Counted from the first letter of the stretch, positions 19,192-28,114 are shown. The stretch: 36,105 nt of DNA from Candidatus Omnitrophota bacterium (GCA_018400015.1 JAGYNB010000008.1:1-36105), one strand, 5' to 3'. The notes: generated from the sequence alone by a model not told the origin. A program made the numbers and translations.

Positions 19192-20571
19192 ATGCTGAGA
19201 ACACATAATTGCGCACAGATAAGGGAAGCTGATATTGATAAAGATGCAACGCTTTGCGGCTGGGTGGATAACAGGCGCGACCACGGCAAGCTTATTTTTA
19301 TCGATATCAGAGACCGTTTTGGTATTACCCAGGTAGTTTTTATTCCCCAGAAAAATAACCCTGATTTTCACGTTAAGGCGAACAGCCTTAGGTCTGAATT
19401 CGTAATCAAGGTAAAAGGCAAGGTTCAGGCCAGGCCAGGTAATATGCAGAATCCTAAACTGCCAACAGGTAAAGTTGAACTGTTTGCCTTGGAATTGGAT
19501 ATACTTTCAACAAGCGAAGAGCTGCCGTTTGAGATATCCAATTACAGCGATGTGGGCGAAGAAACAAGGCTTAAATATAGGTATCTTGATATTAGAAGGC
19601 CTCAGGTGATGAATAATTTTTACTTCAGGCATTTGTTATATCAGTCAATCAGGAATTTTTTGACAAAGCAGGATTTTATAGAGTTTGAAACGCCGATATT
19701 GACTAAATCTACGCCTGAGGGTGCACGCGATTATCTTGTTCCGTCACGCGTTAATCCAGGGCGGTTTTTTGCACTTCCGCAGTCGCCGCAATTATTTAAA
19801 CAGATTCTTATGGTTGCCGGAGTGGATAGGTATTTTCAGATTGCTAAATGTTTTCGCGATGAGGATCTGCGTGCGGATAGACAACCTGAATTTACCCAGT
19901 TAGATATGGAAATGTCTTTTGTTACCCAGGAAGATATTTTCTCGATTTGCGAGAATTTATTTAAGATTATTTTCAAAGATGTTTTAAATATTGATTTAAA
20001 AACTCCTTTTAAAAGACTTACGCATGCTGAAGCTATGCAAAATTATAAATCTGACAAGCCTGATTTAAGGACAGATACAGAGAAATTCGCTTTTGTCTGG
20101 ATTGTGGATTTTCCTTTGTTTAAATACAATGAAGAGGAAAAACGCCTTGAATCAGAGCATCATCCGTTCACTTCGCCTATGCCGCAAGATTTAGATAAGT
20201 TGGATTCCAAACCCTTAGAGGTACGTTCGTCCTCATATGATTTGGTTTTAAACGGCAATGAAATCGGCAGCGGTTCTATCAGAATACACGACCGTAATCT
20301 GCAGGAGAAGATTTTTAAGATTATCGGCATTTCCGAAGAAGAGTCCAAAAAAAGATTTGGATTTTTGCTTGAATCTTTCAAATACGGCGCTCCTGTGCAT
20401 GGGGGAATTGCTTTTGGTATAGACAGGCTTTTGACCATATTTCTAGACCAGCCAAGTATAAGGGAAGTTATTGCTTTTCCCAAGACTCAGAAAGCAGTTT
20501 GTCCGATGACCGATGCGCCATCAGACGTTGATAAAAAACAGTTGAAGGAATTAAAAATAAAAGTAGAATAG
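19192..20571 (+). CDS. aspS: Aspartate--tRNA ligase lacking the GAD insertion domain
   Basis: Class II synthetase for tRNA-Asp. N-terminal OB anticodon domain: CGWVDNRRDHGKLIFIDIRD. Catalytic motifs: YRYLDIRRPQ, TPEGARDYLVPSR, FRDEDLRADRQPEFTQLDME, HHPFTSP, GGGSIRIHD-type (here GSGSIRIHD), and AFGIDRLLTIFLDQPSIRE followed by VIAFPKTQKA. At 459 residues it is about 130 shorter than usual bacterial AspRS. The loss is one clean block: after SDKPDLR (287-293), where the GAD insertion normally begins, the chain goes straight to FAFVWIVDFPLFKYN (299-313), which normally follows it. The frame is unbroken, so this is not a frameshift. All catalytic motifs remain, so it should still charge tRNA. Confidence 0.96.
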   Translation: MLRTHNCAQIREADIDKDATLCGWVDNRRDHGKLIFIDIRDRFGITQVVFIPQKNNPDFHVKANSLRSEFVIKVKGKVQARPGNMQNPKLPTGKVELFALELDILSTSEELPFEISNYSDVGEETRLKYRYLDIRRPQVMNNFYFRHLLYQSIRNFLTKQDFIEFETPILTKSTPEGARDYLVPSRVNPGRFFALPQSPQLFKQILMVAGVDRYFQIAKCFRDEDLRADRQPEFTQLDMEMSFVTQEDIFSICENLFKIIFKDVLNIDLKTPFKRLTHAEAMQNYKSDKPDLRTDTEKFAFVWIVDFPLFKYNEEEKRLESEHHPFTSPMPQDLDKLDSKPLEVRSSSYDLVLNGNEIGSGSIRIHDRNLQEKIFKIIGISEEESKKRFGFLLESFKYGAPVHGGIAFGIDRLLTIFLDQPSIREVIAFPKTQKAVCPMTDAPSDVDKKQLKELKIKVE

Positions 20572-20587
20572 ATAAAAAGGAGGCATT

Positions 20588-21109
20588 ATGATCAAATCTA
20601 ACACATTCAGAATAATTTTGGCATTGTTGTTGGTTGTTTCGCTCTCAAGCTGTACGGTAAGAACTTATAAGGTTATAAAGCAAAGACCGGATCAAGATTT
20701 ACAAGCGGGCAATAGAGGCATGCTGCAGGGGACTGCGCCTGAGGTGGACCCAAATAGAAGTACTTCCCGTGAGGTCACGGTTGTAGAGGTTGAAATGGGT
20801 GATAGGCTTTTACCCTGGATAGAAACTAAAGAAAACAACGTGAAGTATTCAAGCGATTTGAGAGTTTCCCGCGTTGAGACGGAAAAAGATTATCCTGCGG
20901 TAATCGTTGATAATGCTACTGAAAGTAGCGAAGCCAAGGTTATGAAATACACTGTAAAAAAGAACGATACCCTTGATAAAATATCCGCAAGGCCAGAGAT
21001 TTACGGAACAGCCAAAAAATGGACTTTGATTTACGAGGCGAATAAGGATAAGCTTAAAAGTCCTGATAAGATTTATCCAGGCCAGGTTTTGGATATCCCT
21101 AGAGAATAG
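20588..21109 (+). CDS. LysM-domain lipoprotein
   Basis: Envelope protein of 173 residues. A hydrophobic N-terminus ends in lipobox LSSC, with the lipidated Cys at position 22. Residues 23-115 have no recognisable domain. The C-terminal LysM domain spans about 119-171: [20 protein letters not shown], then [20 protein letters not shown] and GQVLDIP, which should bind peptidoglycan glycans. I infer a lipoprotein that tethers its membrane to peptidoglycan; no enzyme motif is visible. The Shine-Dalgarno AAAGGAGG is strong. It is followed closely (3 nt) by phoH. Confidence 0.9.
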   Translation: MIKSNTFRIILALLLVVSLSSCTVRTYKVIKQRPDQDLQAGNRGMLQGTAPEVDPNRSTSREVTVVEVEMGDRLLPWIETKENNVKYSSDLRVSRVETEKDYPAVIVDNATESSEAKVMKYTVKKNDTLDKISARPEIYGTAKKWTLIYEANKDKLKSPDKIYPGQVLDIPRE

Positions 21110-21112
21110 TTT

Positions 21113-22069
21113 ATGCAGATAACTTTAAAAATTGACGATAATACTGAAGCGCAGGGTATATTCGGCCTTCACGATGAGAATATAAAATTTATAGAAGACT
21201 CTCTTAAGGTGAAGGTTTTTCAGAAAAACCTTAATATTGTTATTAAGGGCACCTCTGTAAAGGCAAAAAAAGCAAAGAATATTTTAGAGGCCTTGCTTCA
21301 AGAAGTAAGAAGCGGCCGTCATCCAAGTAAAAAAGATGTCAGCCTGTTCTTAAAATCAAAAGAACCGAAGAAAAAAGCGTTAAGCTTCCAAGTGTTAGAA
21401 GAGAAAAACGGCCTTTCTTTTGATGGTAAATCGATCGGTCCAAAGACGAAAAATCAGCGTGATTACGTAGATGCGATTCGTAAACACGATATTGTTTTTG
21501 GTATAGGTCCTGCTGGAACAGGTAAGACATATCTGGCCATGGCCATGGCTGTGGAGGCATTACGCTCTGGTTTGGTGCGTAGGATCATACTTACACGTCC
21601 GGCAATTGAGGCAGGTGAGAATCTCGGGTTCTTGCCCGGAGATATGTATGAGAAGATTTCACCTTATTTGAGGCCGTTATATGACGCAATATATGATATG
21701 ATGGATCCTGAGCGTATTGAAAAATATTTAGAAACCAGTGTTATCGAAGTCGCACCTTTAGGTTATATGCGCGGCAGGACATTAAATGATGCTTTTATCA
21801 TTCTCGATGAAGCGCAAAACTGCACATCTGATCAATTGAAGATGTTTTTAACTAGACTTGGTTTTGATTCTAAGACGGTTATCACGGGAGACCTTACGCA
21901 GTCTGATTTGCCCGGCGGTAAGCCCACAGGGCTGTTGCATGCGCAAAATATATTATCCGAAGTAGAGGGAATAAAATTTATTTATCTTACAGGACAAGAT
22001 GTTGTAAGGCATGAATTAGTTCAACGCATAATCGAGGCTTATGATAGAGATAATAAAAAAGATTTATAA
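21113..22069 (+). CDS. phoH: PhoH-family ATPase (YbeZ type)
   Basis: P-loop ATPase linked to RNA metabolism and ribosome maturation, in which it is commonly the partner of YbeY. The 318 residues are typical. An N-terminal KH-like region (about 1-65) precedes the ATPase. Walker A GPAGTGKT is at 132-139, followed by LTRPAIEAGENLGFLPGD, GYMRGRTLNDAFIILDEAQN (Walker B), TRLGFDSKTVITGD and a terminal GQDVVRHELVQRII. It overlaps pgpH by 29 nt. The order phoH, pgpH, ybeY, recO resembles the conserved cluster of Gram-positive bacteria. Confidence 0.97.
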   Translation: MQITLKIDDNTEAQGIFGLHDENIKFIEDSLKVKVFQKNLNIVIKGTSVKAKKAKNILEALLQEVRSGRHPSKKDVSLFLKSKEPKKKALSFQVLEEKNGLSFDGKSIGPKTKNQRDYVDAIRKHDIVFGIGPAGTGKTYLAMAMAVEALRSGLVRRIILTRPAIEAGENLGFLPGDMYEKISPYLRPLYDAIYDMMDPERIEKYLETSVIEVAPLGYMRGRTLNDAFIILDEAQNCTSDQLKMFLTRLGFDSKTVITGDLTQSDLPGGKPTGLLHAQNILSEVEGIKFIYLTGQDVVRHELVQRIIEAYDRDNKKDL

Positions 22070-23456
22070 ACCGCTTTTACTTTGTTTTTTTTGTTTGATA
22101 GGGTTTTTATTGTTTTTGCTTTTAGGTTTTAACCCCTATTTAATTTTTATTTTAGTTTTTGTTTATATCTATCTGGATCTGTATTACACCAAAAATAAGG
22201 TCCCGTATTTTAGGTTGCTTCACGTGTCTTTATTGTTTGTTTTATTTTTAACTGGGGCAGAGGCAGTAAAGATCAATGAATTTTTTGTCTGGTACACGCC
22301 GGTTATCGCAGTAGTTATTTTAATGAGCATACTTTTTAATGACCTGCATTTAAGCTTTATCACAGCTTTAACGATTAGTTTATTTTCATCCAACAGATTT
22401 GAATATGTCTTGATTTTTATGGTCACGGGAATAATTGCAAGCTTGTTAAGCAAGAATCTTACGACTTTAAAAAGTATAATTCGTACATTCTTGCTTTGTG
22501 GAGTTATTCAGGTCGTGTTAGTGTTTTTGTTGAGTAATTTTTCCATTGAAAGGCATATGCTTACCGAGTACATGCACATAATGCTCAGTGCAGGTATTTA
22601 CGGTATGTTGTTATTGGGTTTTATTGGTTTCGGTGTTATTCATCTGTTGGAGTATTTGTTCAATATTATTACCAATATGAGTCTTGTAGAGCTTGCTGAC
22701 TACAACAATCCGATATTGAAGAAATTGTCTTTAATTGCCCCCGGGACTTATCATCATAGTCTTATGGTTGGCAATTTATCCGATGCCGCTAGTGAAAAAA
22801 TTGGAGCAAATTCTCTTCTTGCCAGAGTAGGAGCGTATTATCATGATATTGGTAAGCTCGATAAGCCTGAATATTTTGCCGAAAACCAACTTATGCAGTT
22901 TTCCAAGCACGAGAATCTTACGCCTTCGATCAGTAAGATGGTAATTACCAACCATGTGCGTCAAGGCGTGGAACTGGCCAATAATTACAAGCTCAACAAA
23001 AGGATTATCGATTTTATTCAGGAACATCATGGCACAAGTATAGTTTTCTATTTTTATATGCGCGCATTGGAGGAACAACAGGAAAATATCCCTGGCGAAG
23101 AGGAGTTTAGATATCCTGGTCCTAAGCCGCGTTCAAAGGAAACGGCAATAGTTCTTTTGGCGGATTCAGTGGAAGCGGCAACGCGTACGCTGGATGAACC
23201 ACAGCCGGGCAAAATAGAAGAGCTCGTACATAAAATCATAAATAATAAATTTATCGATGGCCAGCTTGATCAGTGTGATTTGACATTGAAGAACCTTGAG
23301 CAGATCGGCCAGACCTTTACCAGGATGTTGACAAGTATATATCATTCTCGAATCCAGTATCCGGAAGAAAAACAAAATGCCAACCCTAAAAAATCTACAG
23401 AAAAAAATTCGTCTGCCGCAAAAAAAGATAATACGAAGTATAGAAATAATAAGTAG
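22041..23456 (+). CDS. pgpH: 7TM-HD phosphohydrolase, PgpH/YqfF type, short form
   Basis: Membrane HD-domain protein; PgpH of Listeria hydrolyses the second messenger c-di-AMP. The 471 residues contain several hydrophobic helices (about 10-210), then the HD domain: GTYHHSLMVGNLSDAA (235-250), AYYHDIGKLDKPEYF (265-279) with the HD pair at 268-269, ITNHVRQGVELA, EHHGTSIVFYFY and VLLADSVEAATRT. B. subtilis YqfF is about 711 residues and begins with a large extracytoplasmic domain; this protein starts directly at the membrane helices and lacks it. The C-terminal tail is Lys/Asn-rich. The gene starts inside phoH and its end overlaps ybeY by 80 nt. c-di-AMP specificity is inferred from the family. 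Confidence 0.93.
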   Translation: MIEIIKKIYKPLLLCFFCLIGFLLFLLLGFNPYLIFILVFVYIYLDLYYTKNKVPYFRLLHVSLLFVLFLTGAEAVKINEFFVWYTPVIAVVILMSILFNDLHLSFITALTISLFSSNRFEYVLIFMVTGIIASLLSKNLTTLKSIIRTFLLCGVIQVVLVFLLSNFSIERHMLTEYMHIMLSAGIYGMLLLGFIGFGVIHLLEYLFNIITNMSLVELADYNNPILKKLSLIAPGTYHHSLMVGNLSDAASEKIGANSLLARVGAYYHDIGKLDKPEYFAENQLMQFSKHENLTPSISKMVITNHVRQGVELANNYKLNKRIIDFIQEHHGTSIVFYFYMRALEEQQENIPGEEEFRYPGPKPRSKETAIVLLADSVEAATRTLDEPQPGKIEELVHKIINNKFIDGQLDQCDLTLKNLEQIGQTFTRMLTSIYHSRIQYPEEKQNANPKKSTEKNSSAAKKDNTKYRNNK

Positions 23457-23790
23457 ACAATTAAACATAAGAAAAGATTTCAGCGTTGTTTTTGTAGATG
23501 ACAACTTTATAAAGAAGCTTAATCGGGATTTTCTTAAAATTAAACAGCCTACGGATGTGCTGGCATTTGAATGCGGCATAAAAGGGTATTTAGGCGATGT
23601 GGTTATCAGCGCTGAAGCCGCTAAAAATAATTCTCGCAGGTATAAAAACACTTTTTTAAAAGAGGCTGTCCTTTATATAATTCACGGCCTGCTACATTTA
23701 AAGGGATATAGAGATTATACTGACAGCGAGTTTGAGCGTATGGACAAAAGACAGCAATTAATTCTTGAAAGAACCTTAAAACAACTTTAA
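23377..23790 (+). CDS. ybeY: Endoribonuclease YbeY, with third His ligand replaced by Asp
   Basis: Metal-dependent RNase of 16S rRNA maturation and ribosome quality control; 137 residues. Visible: VVFVDDNFIKKLNRDF, the PTDVLAFE segment and GDVVISAEAA, then the metal site HGLLHLKGYRD: His103 and His107 are present, but the usual third ligand His is Asp113. The start lies 80 nt inside pgpH; no other Met occurs before the core, and the N-terminal length agrees with homologues, so I keep it. Neighbours phoH upstream and recO downstream support the call. Confidence 0.93.
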   Translation: MPTLKNLQKKIRLPQKKIIRSIEIISRQLNIRKDFSVVFVDDNFIKKLNRDFLKIKQPTDVLAFECGIKGYLGDVVISAEAAKNNSRRYKNTFLKEAVLYIIHGLLHLKGYRDYTDSEFERMDKRQQLILERTLKQL

Positions 23791-23792
23791 TC

Positions 23793-24563
23793 ATGATAAA
23801 TAAAACCAAAGCGATAGTTTTAAAAAGGATGGATTTTAGGGAAACAAGTCTAATCTGCACTTTCCTTACTCAGGATTTTGGTAAAGTAAAAGGCATCTTA
23901 AAGGGTATCAGGGCAGATAGTAAAAAGTTTGCTTCTTCAGTTGAGCCTTTCTCGGTAAATGAGATTATTTATTATCCGGTAAAGACCGGTGAGCTTCATT
24001 TGGTAAGTGCGGCTGAGCTCGAAGAGAATTTCACCAATATTAGAAACGATCTTAATTTAATGAATATTGCGAATTATCTACTTGATCTTACGGATTCGTT
24101 ACTGGCAGTTGAAGACAAAAATACTGATATCTACAAGTTGTTATTTAAAAGCCTGGATGCTTTGAATAATCAAAAAGATGCAACTAAGGTCCAGACCATT
24201 TTTCAGATTAGGGCATTGTTTTACAGCGGCTTTAAGCCGCATTTGGATTCATGCGTGTCTTGTTCAAATCAATTGGATTTTCAGGTTAAATTTTCCAATG
24301 CCTATGGCGGGCTTCTCTGCAGTAAATGTATGCAAAAAGATAAACAGTCAAGGAGCATCTTTCGTGGTACAATTGCAACGATAATGCATATCGAGAAGAA
24401 TAATTTCGATACATTGATGAATATGGGATTACATCCCCAGATAAAAAAGGAATTGAAAATTATACTTTCTAATTTTATCGAGTTTCATCTTGAGAAAAGA
24501 TTAAAGACGCAAAAAGTGATAAACCAAATCGATAAAAGAATAAACGAAACGGTGAAATTATGA
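23793..24563 (+). CDS. recO: DNA repair protein RecO
   Basis: Recombination mediator that helps RecR load RecA on SSB-coated DNA. The 256 residues show the N-terminal OB fold (KAIVLKRMDFRETSLICTFL, FGKVKGILKGIR) and the zinc-binding C-terminal domain with CVSCSNQ near 157-163 and LLCSKC near 178-183. It lies 2 nt after ybeY and overlaps panE by 4 nt. The era and dgkA genes that often sit between ybeY and recO are absent here. Confidence 0.94.
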   Translation: MINKTKAIVLKRMDFRETSLICTFLTQDFGKVKGILKGIRADSKKFASSVEPFSVNEIIYYPVKTGELHLVSAAELEENFTNIRNDLNLMNIANYLLDLTDSLLAVEDKNTDIYKLLFKSLDALNNQKDATKVQTIFQIRALFYSGFKPHLDSCVSCSNQLDFQVKFSNAYGGLLCSKCMQKDKQSRSIFRGTIATIMHIEKNNFDTLMNMGLHPQIKKELKIILSNFIEFHLEKRLKTQKVINQIDKRINETVKL

Positions 24564-25498
24564 AAATACTCATAGTTGGACCAGGCGCAATTGGTTGTTT
24601 GTTGGCTTATTCTTTACAGAGGAGAAAACACGAAGTTATCTTATTAGATAAAGACCAAAAGCGCGCTTTGATACTTAATAAACAGGGAATTACCGTTGAA
24701 GCCGCAAATGGCAAAAATAACGTTAAAGTTAAGGTAGTAACCAGTGCAAAAGATATTAACGGTATTGATTTTATCTTTATATGCGTTAAGTCTTACGATA
24801 CAAAAAATGCGGTTCAGTCGATTAAACATTTAATTAACGATAATGTTTCAATTGTAAGCGTACAGAATGGTATTGGCAATGTCGAAGTTATTCAGGAGTC
24901 AATTGAAAGCGATAATATTATGGTTGCCGTTACTAGTATCGGTTCTACCCTTTTGAGCCCTGGAAATGTTCGTCTCAGCGGTAAGGGTGATACCTTTTTA
25001 GGAAGGCCTGATAAGAAAAACTCAGTTCAGTTAAAGAAGGTGCGCGAACTTTTAACTGAAAGCGGTTTTAATAGCAAGATTTCCAAAGATATTAAAAGCG
25101 TATTATGGTCAAAGCTGATTATTAATGTCGGGATAAATCCAATCACTGCCATAACCGGTCTTTCTAATGGTGCTCTTCTTGATTTTGAGGGGGCTAAGCG
25201 GCTTATGCAGCAGGCGGTAACAGAAGCCGTACGTGTTGTTAAAAGAAAGAGAATTAAACTTATTTATGATGATCCTTTGGCTAAGGTTGAGTCTGTTTGT
25301 GAGGCCACATCAAATAATATATCCAGTATGCTTCAGGATATAAGGGCGAATAGGCATACAGAAATAGATTTTTTAAACGGCGTAATAATCAGATATGCAC
25401 AAGAGTTAAATATTAACGTTCCTGTTAACCGGATTTTGGTTGATTTGGTTAAAACTATCGAAGCCAGCTACAATCTAAGATCGACAAGTGATGCTTAA
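24560..25498 (+). CDS. panE: 2-dehydropantoate 2-reductase (ketopantoate reductase)
   Basis: NADPH-dependent reduction of ketopantoate to pantoate in pantothenate synthesis. The 312 residues fit. Visible: N-terminal Rossmann motif MKILIVGPGAIGCLLAY with GxGxxG at 7-12, FIFICVKSYDT-like segment (DFIFICVKSYDTKNAV), VQNGIGN, and the active-site region SVLWSKLIINVGINPITAIT with the catalytic Lys and Asn, followed by the C-terminal helical domain. panB, which makes its substrate, lies 2.6 kb downstream. The end overlaps polX by 8 nt (11 nt if the GTG start is used). Confidence 0.95.
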   Translation: MKILIVGPGAIGCLLAYSLQRRKHEVILLDKDQKRALILNKQGITVEAANGKNNVKVKVVTSAKDINGIDFIFICVKSYDTKNAVQSIKHLINDNVSIVSVQNGIGNVEVIQESIESDNIMVAVTSIGSTLLSPGNVRLSGKGDTFLGRPDKKNSVQLKKVRELLTESGFNSKISKDIKSVLWSKLIINVGINPITAITGLSNGALLDFEGAKRLMQQAVTEAVRVVKRKRIKLIYDDPLAKVESVCEATSNNISSMLQDIRANRHTEIDFLNGVIIRYAQELNINVPVNRILVDLVKTIEASYNLRSTSDA

Positions 25499-27200
25499 TA
25501 AGCAGATTGCTTTAATTTTTCTTCAGATTGCAAATATTCTTGAGATAAAAAGTGAAAATCCCTTTCGTATAAGAGCTTATCAAAAAGCCGCAGAAACTCT
25601 TGAAAATCTCGAGCAGGATCTGCTTATTCTAATCCGTGATGATAAATTAGAGTCTATCTCCGGAATCGGTAAAGACCTATCCAGTAAAATAAAAGAGTAT
25701 TATAAAACCGGTAAAATCGCATACCTAAAAAAGTTATATAAATTAGTTCCTAAAGGAGTTATTGACATATTAAAAATTCCCGGTGTGGGCCCAAAGAAGG
25801 TAAAGCTTTTGTATGAGAAACTGAACATAAAAAGCATTTCAGAATTAAAAAAAGCCTTAAAGACAAATAAGCTTAAAAGATTGTTTGGGATTAAAGATAA
25901 AACTATAGAAAACTTAAAATCCGGAATCAGTCAACTTGAAAATTCTCTAAGTAAAATGAACTTAGGCAAGGCAGATAAGATAGCCGGTTATTTTATTGAA
26001 AAAATAAAACAATCAGGGCTTATTTATGATATTTCAGTTGCCGGCAGTTTAAGAAGGGCAAAGGAGGCTATAAGGGATATTGATATTTTAGCTGTTTCTA
26101 ATAGACCGGTTAAGGTGAGCGATTATTTTACTAAATTGGATTTAGTAAGAAAAATAAATGCAAAAGGCGCTACCAAGTCCAGTATTATCACCGATGAAAA
26201 CATCCAGGTGGATTTAAGAATAGTAAAAAAAAATCAATTTGGTTCAGCGCTGCTTTATTTTACAGGTTCGAAAAGTTTTAACATAAAACTCCGCCAGATA
26301 GCAATAAAGAAAGGTTTTAAGATAAACGAGTACGGGTTATTTAAAAATAATAAATTGGTTTGCGGTAAGAATGAAAATGAGATTTTTAAAAAGCTGGGCT
26401 TAGAATTTATTCCGCCTGAAATGCGGGAAGATGTTGGAGAGATACTTTTGGCTAAAAAACAAACACTGCCTGAACTGATTGAGTTATCGGATATAAAAGG
26501 CGATCTGCATATGCACTCTAATTATTCTGACGGTGTTAGCTCTATCGCTGAGTTAGCAGATAAAGCCACCGGATTAGGTTATGAGTATATTGGGGTTAGC
26601 GACCATTCCCAGAGTCTAAAAGTTGCCGCAGGCCTGGATAAAAAACAACTTATAAAGAAGAAAAAAGAAATCGACAGGTTGAATTCCCGGTTAAAGAATT
26701 TACGGATTCTTTTTGGAACAGAAGTAGAGATTGATTCCAGCGGTAATCTTGATTATGACGTGAAAACTCTTAGAAATTTTGATGTGGTGATTGCTGCGAT
26801 TCATTCTGGGTTTAAGCAGTCAAAGGATATGTTAACCAAACGGCTTTTAAAGGTCTGCAGTAATAAATATGTGAATATAATCGCCCACCCCACAGGTAAG
26901 CTTTGGGGGGTAAGGGATGCTTATGAATTTGACTATGCAAAGGTTTTTAAAGCTGCTTTTGAGAATAATGTCTTTTTAGAGATAAATTCGTTTCCCGAAA
27001 GGCTGGATTTATGCGCATCTTTGGTAAGAACCGCCAAGGAACAAAAGGCGGGTTTTTGCATCAATACCGATTCGCACAGTAAAGATCACCTAAGATTCAT
27101 AAAATACGGCGTTAGCACTGCGCGAAGAGGCTGGCTGGAAAGTAAAGATGTTATTAATACTTTATCCTTAGATAAATTAATAAAAAAGCTGAAGAAATGA
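25491..27200 (+). CDS. polX: Family X DNA polymerase with PHP domain (PolX)
   Basis: Repair polymerase with 3'-5' exonuclease capacity in known bacterial PolX enzymes. I choose ATG 25491 (569 aa); a GTG codon lies directly before it at 25488. Domains in order: N-terminal 8-kDa helical domain with LEILKSENPFRIRAYQKAA-like start and helix-hairpin-helix motifs (SISGIGKDLSSKI, LKIPGVGPKKVKLLY); polymerase palm with GSLRRAKEAIRDIDIL, catalytic Asp196 and Asp198, and the third Asp241 in VDLRIV; C-terminal PHP domain with GDLHMHSNYSDG (Asp338, His340, His342), GVSDHSQS, AAIHSGF and INTDSHS. All key residues seem intact. It overlaps apbE by 4 nt. Confidence 0.95.
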   Translation: MLNKQIALIFLQIANILEIKSENPFRIRAYQKAAETLENLEQDLLILIRDDKLESISGIGKDLSSKIKEYYKTGKIAYLKKLYKLVPKGVIDILKIPGVGPKKVKLLYEKLNIKSISELKKALKTNKLKRLFGIKDKTIENLKSGISQLENSLSKMNLGKADKIAGYFIEKIKQSGLIYDISVAGSLRRAKEAIRDIDILAVSNRPVKVSDYFTKLDLVRKINAKGATKSSIITDENIQVDLRIVKKNQFGSALLYFTGSKSFNIKLRQIAIKKGFKINEYGLFKNNKLVCGKNENEIFKKLGLEFIPPEMREDVGEILLAKKQTLPELIELSDIKGDLHMHSNYSDGVSSIAELADKATGLGYEYIGVSDHSQSLKVAAGLDKKQLIKKKKEIDRLNSRLKNLRILFGTEVEIDSSGNLDYDVKTLRNFDVVIAAIHSGFKQSKDMLTKRLLKVCSNKYVNIIAHPTGKLWGVRDAYEFDYAKVFKAAFENNVFLEINSFPERLDLCASLVRTAKEQKAGFCINTDSHSKDHLRFIKYGVSTARRGWLESKDVINTLSLDKLIKKLKK

Positions 27201-28114
27201 TAATTTCAAGAAAGTTTTGTTTGCTGTTATTTTTTTGTTTTTTTACGGTTACGGGATGTACTTCGCAAAGCTACATTACTAAAACAGGCTTTTTGATGGG
27301 TACTGTTGTCGAGGTGACCTGTAAAGATAGTTTTATTATAGATGAGGTTTTTTCTGAAATCAAACGTTTGGATGATTTGTTGAGTAAATTCAATCCGCAG
27401 TCTGATATCTACACCCTGAATAAACAAAGGCGCATGGTAGTCTCAAGTGAAACCTTAGAAGTTGTTAAAAGATCGATTGAATTCAATCAAATTACCGATG
27501 GTGCGTTTGATATAGCTATCGGCCAATCTATTGATGTTTGGAAAAAAGCGATAGAATCTAAGTCTCTGCCTAGCGACAAGGCTGTAAAATCTGCTTTAGC
27601 CAAAAGCGGTATTGATAAAATCAGGATAAATGAAGTTAAAAATGAAATAGTTTTACTAGGCGGCATTACCCTTGACCTTGGCGGTATTGCCAAAGGTTTT
27701 GTTGTAGATAAGGCAGTTGAACTGGTTAACAGAAAAGGCGTTGATTCGTGTATGATTAATGCCGGCGGCAATATTTATTGTCTGGGTAAGCACAATAATA
27801 GGTCCTGGCGCGTGGGAATACTTGATCCAAGAAATGACGAGCGTATATTAAAGAAAATTAATTTAGAAGATATTGCCGTTGCCACATCAGGCGATTACCA
27901 GCAGTTTTTTGAAATTGATGGCAGTAGATATTCTCATATAATTGACCCTCGTACAGGTCATCCGGTTGAGAATAAGGTGATAAGCGTTACCGTATTAGCA
28001 GATAGTGCCGCCACCGCCGATGCTTTATCAACTGCGATATTTGTTTTAGGTAAAGAAAAAGGCACAAAGCTATTGGAAGAGTTGGATGTTTACGGGGTTG
28101 TTATTGAAGAGTAG
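27197..28114 (+). CDS. apbE: FAD:protein FMN transferase, ApbE-type lipoprotein
   Basis: Transfers FMN from FAD to Thr residues of exported flavoproteins such as Rnf or Nqr subunits. The N-terminus is a lipoprotein signal with lipobox VTGC (Cys21), so the enzyme sits on the outer face of the membrane. Visible: GFLMGTVVEV (31-40), the FD-[IV]-AIG segment (AFDIAIGQSIDVWKKA), LDLGGIAKGFVVDKAV, MINAGGNIYCLG, ATSGDYQQFFEIDG, HIIDPRTGHPV and DSAATADALSTAIFVLG with the metal-binding residues. The 305 residues are slightly short at the C-terminus. No flavin-bearing substrate protein is in the window. Confidence 0.96.
   Translation: MIISRKFCLLLFFCFFTVTGCTSQSYITKTGFLMGTVVEVTCKDSFIIDEVFSEIKRLDDLLSKFNPQSDIYTLNKQRRMVVSSETLEVVKRSIEFNQITDGAFDIAIGQSIDVWKKAIESKSLPSDKAVKSALAKSGIDKIRINEVKNEIVLLGGITLDLGGIAKGFVVDKAVELVNRKGVDSCMINAGGNIYCLGKHNNRSWRVGILDPRNDERILKKINLEDIAVATSGDYQQFFEIDGSRYSHIIDPRTGHPVENKVISVTVLADSAATADALSTAIFVLGKEKGTKLLEELDVYGVVIEE

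Noticed and set aside
20038-20121. Frameshift or assembly break as cause of the short AspRS
   Set aside because: The frame runs through without a stop and joins the two family motifs exactly at the domain borders, which fits a clean domain loss better than an error.
23166-23651. Reverse-strand open frame of 161 codons across the pgpH-ybeY junction
   Set aside because: Opposite two recognisable genes, low-complexity Phe/Leu/Ile-rich translation with no domain; a shadow frame.
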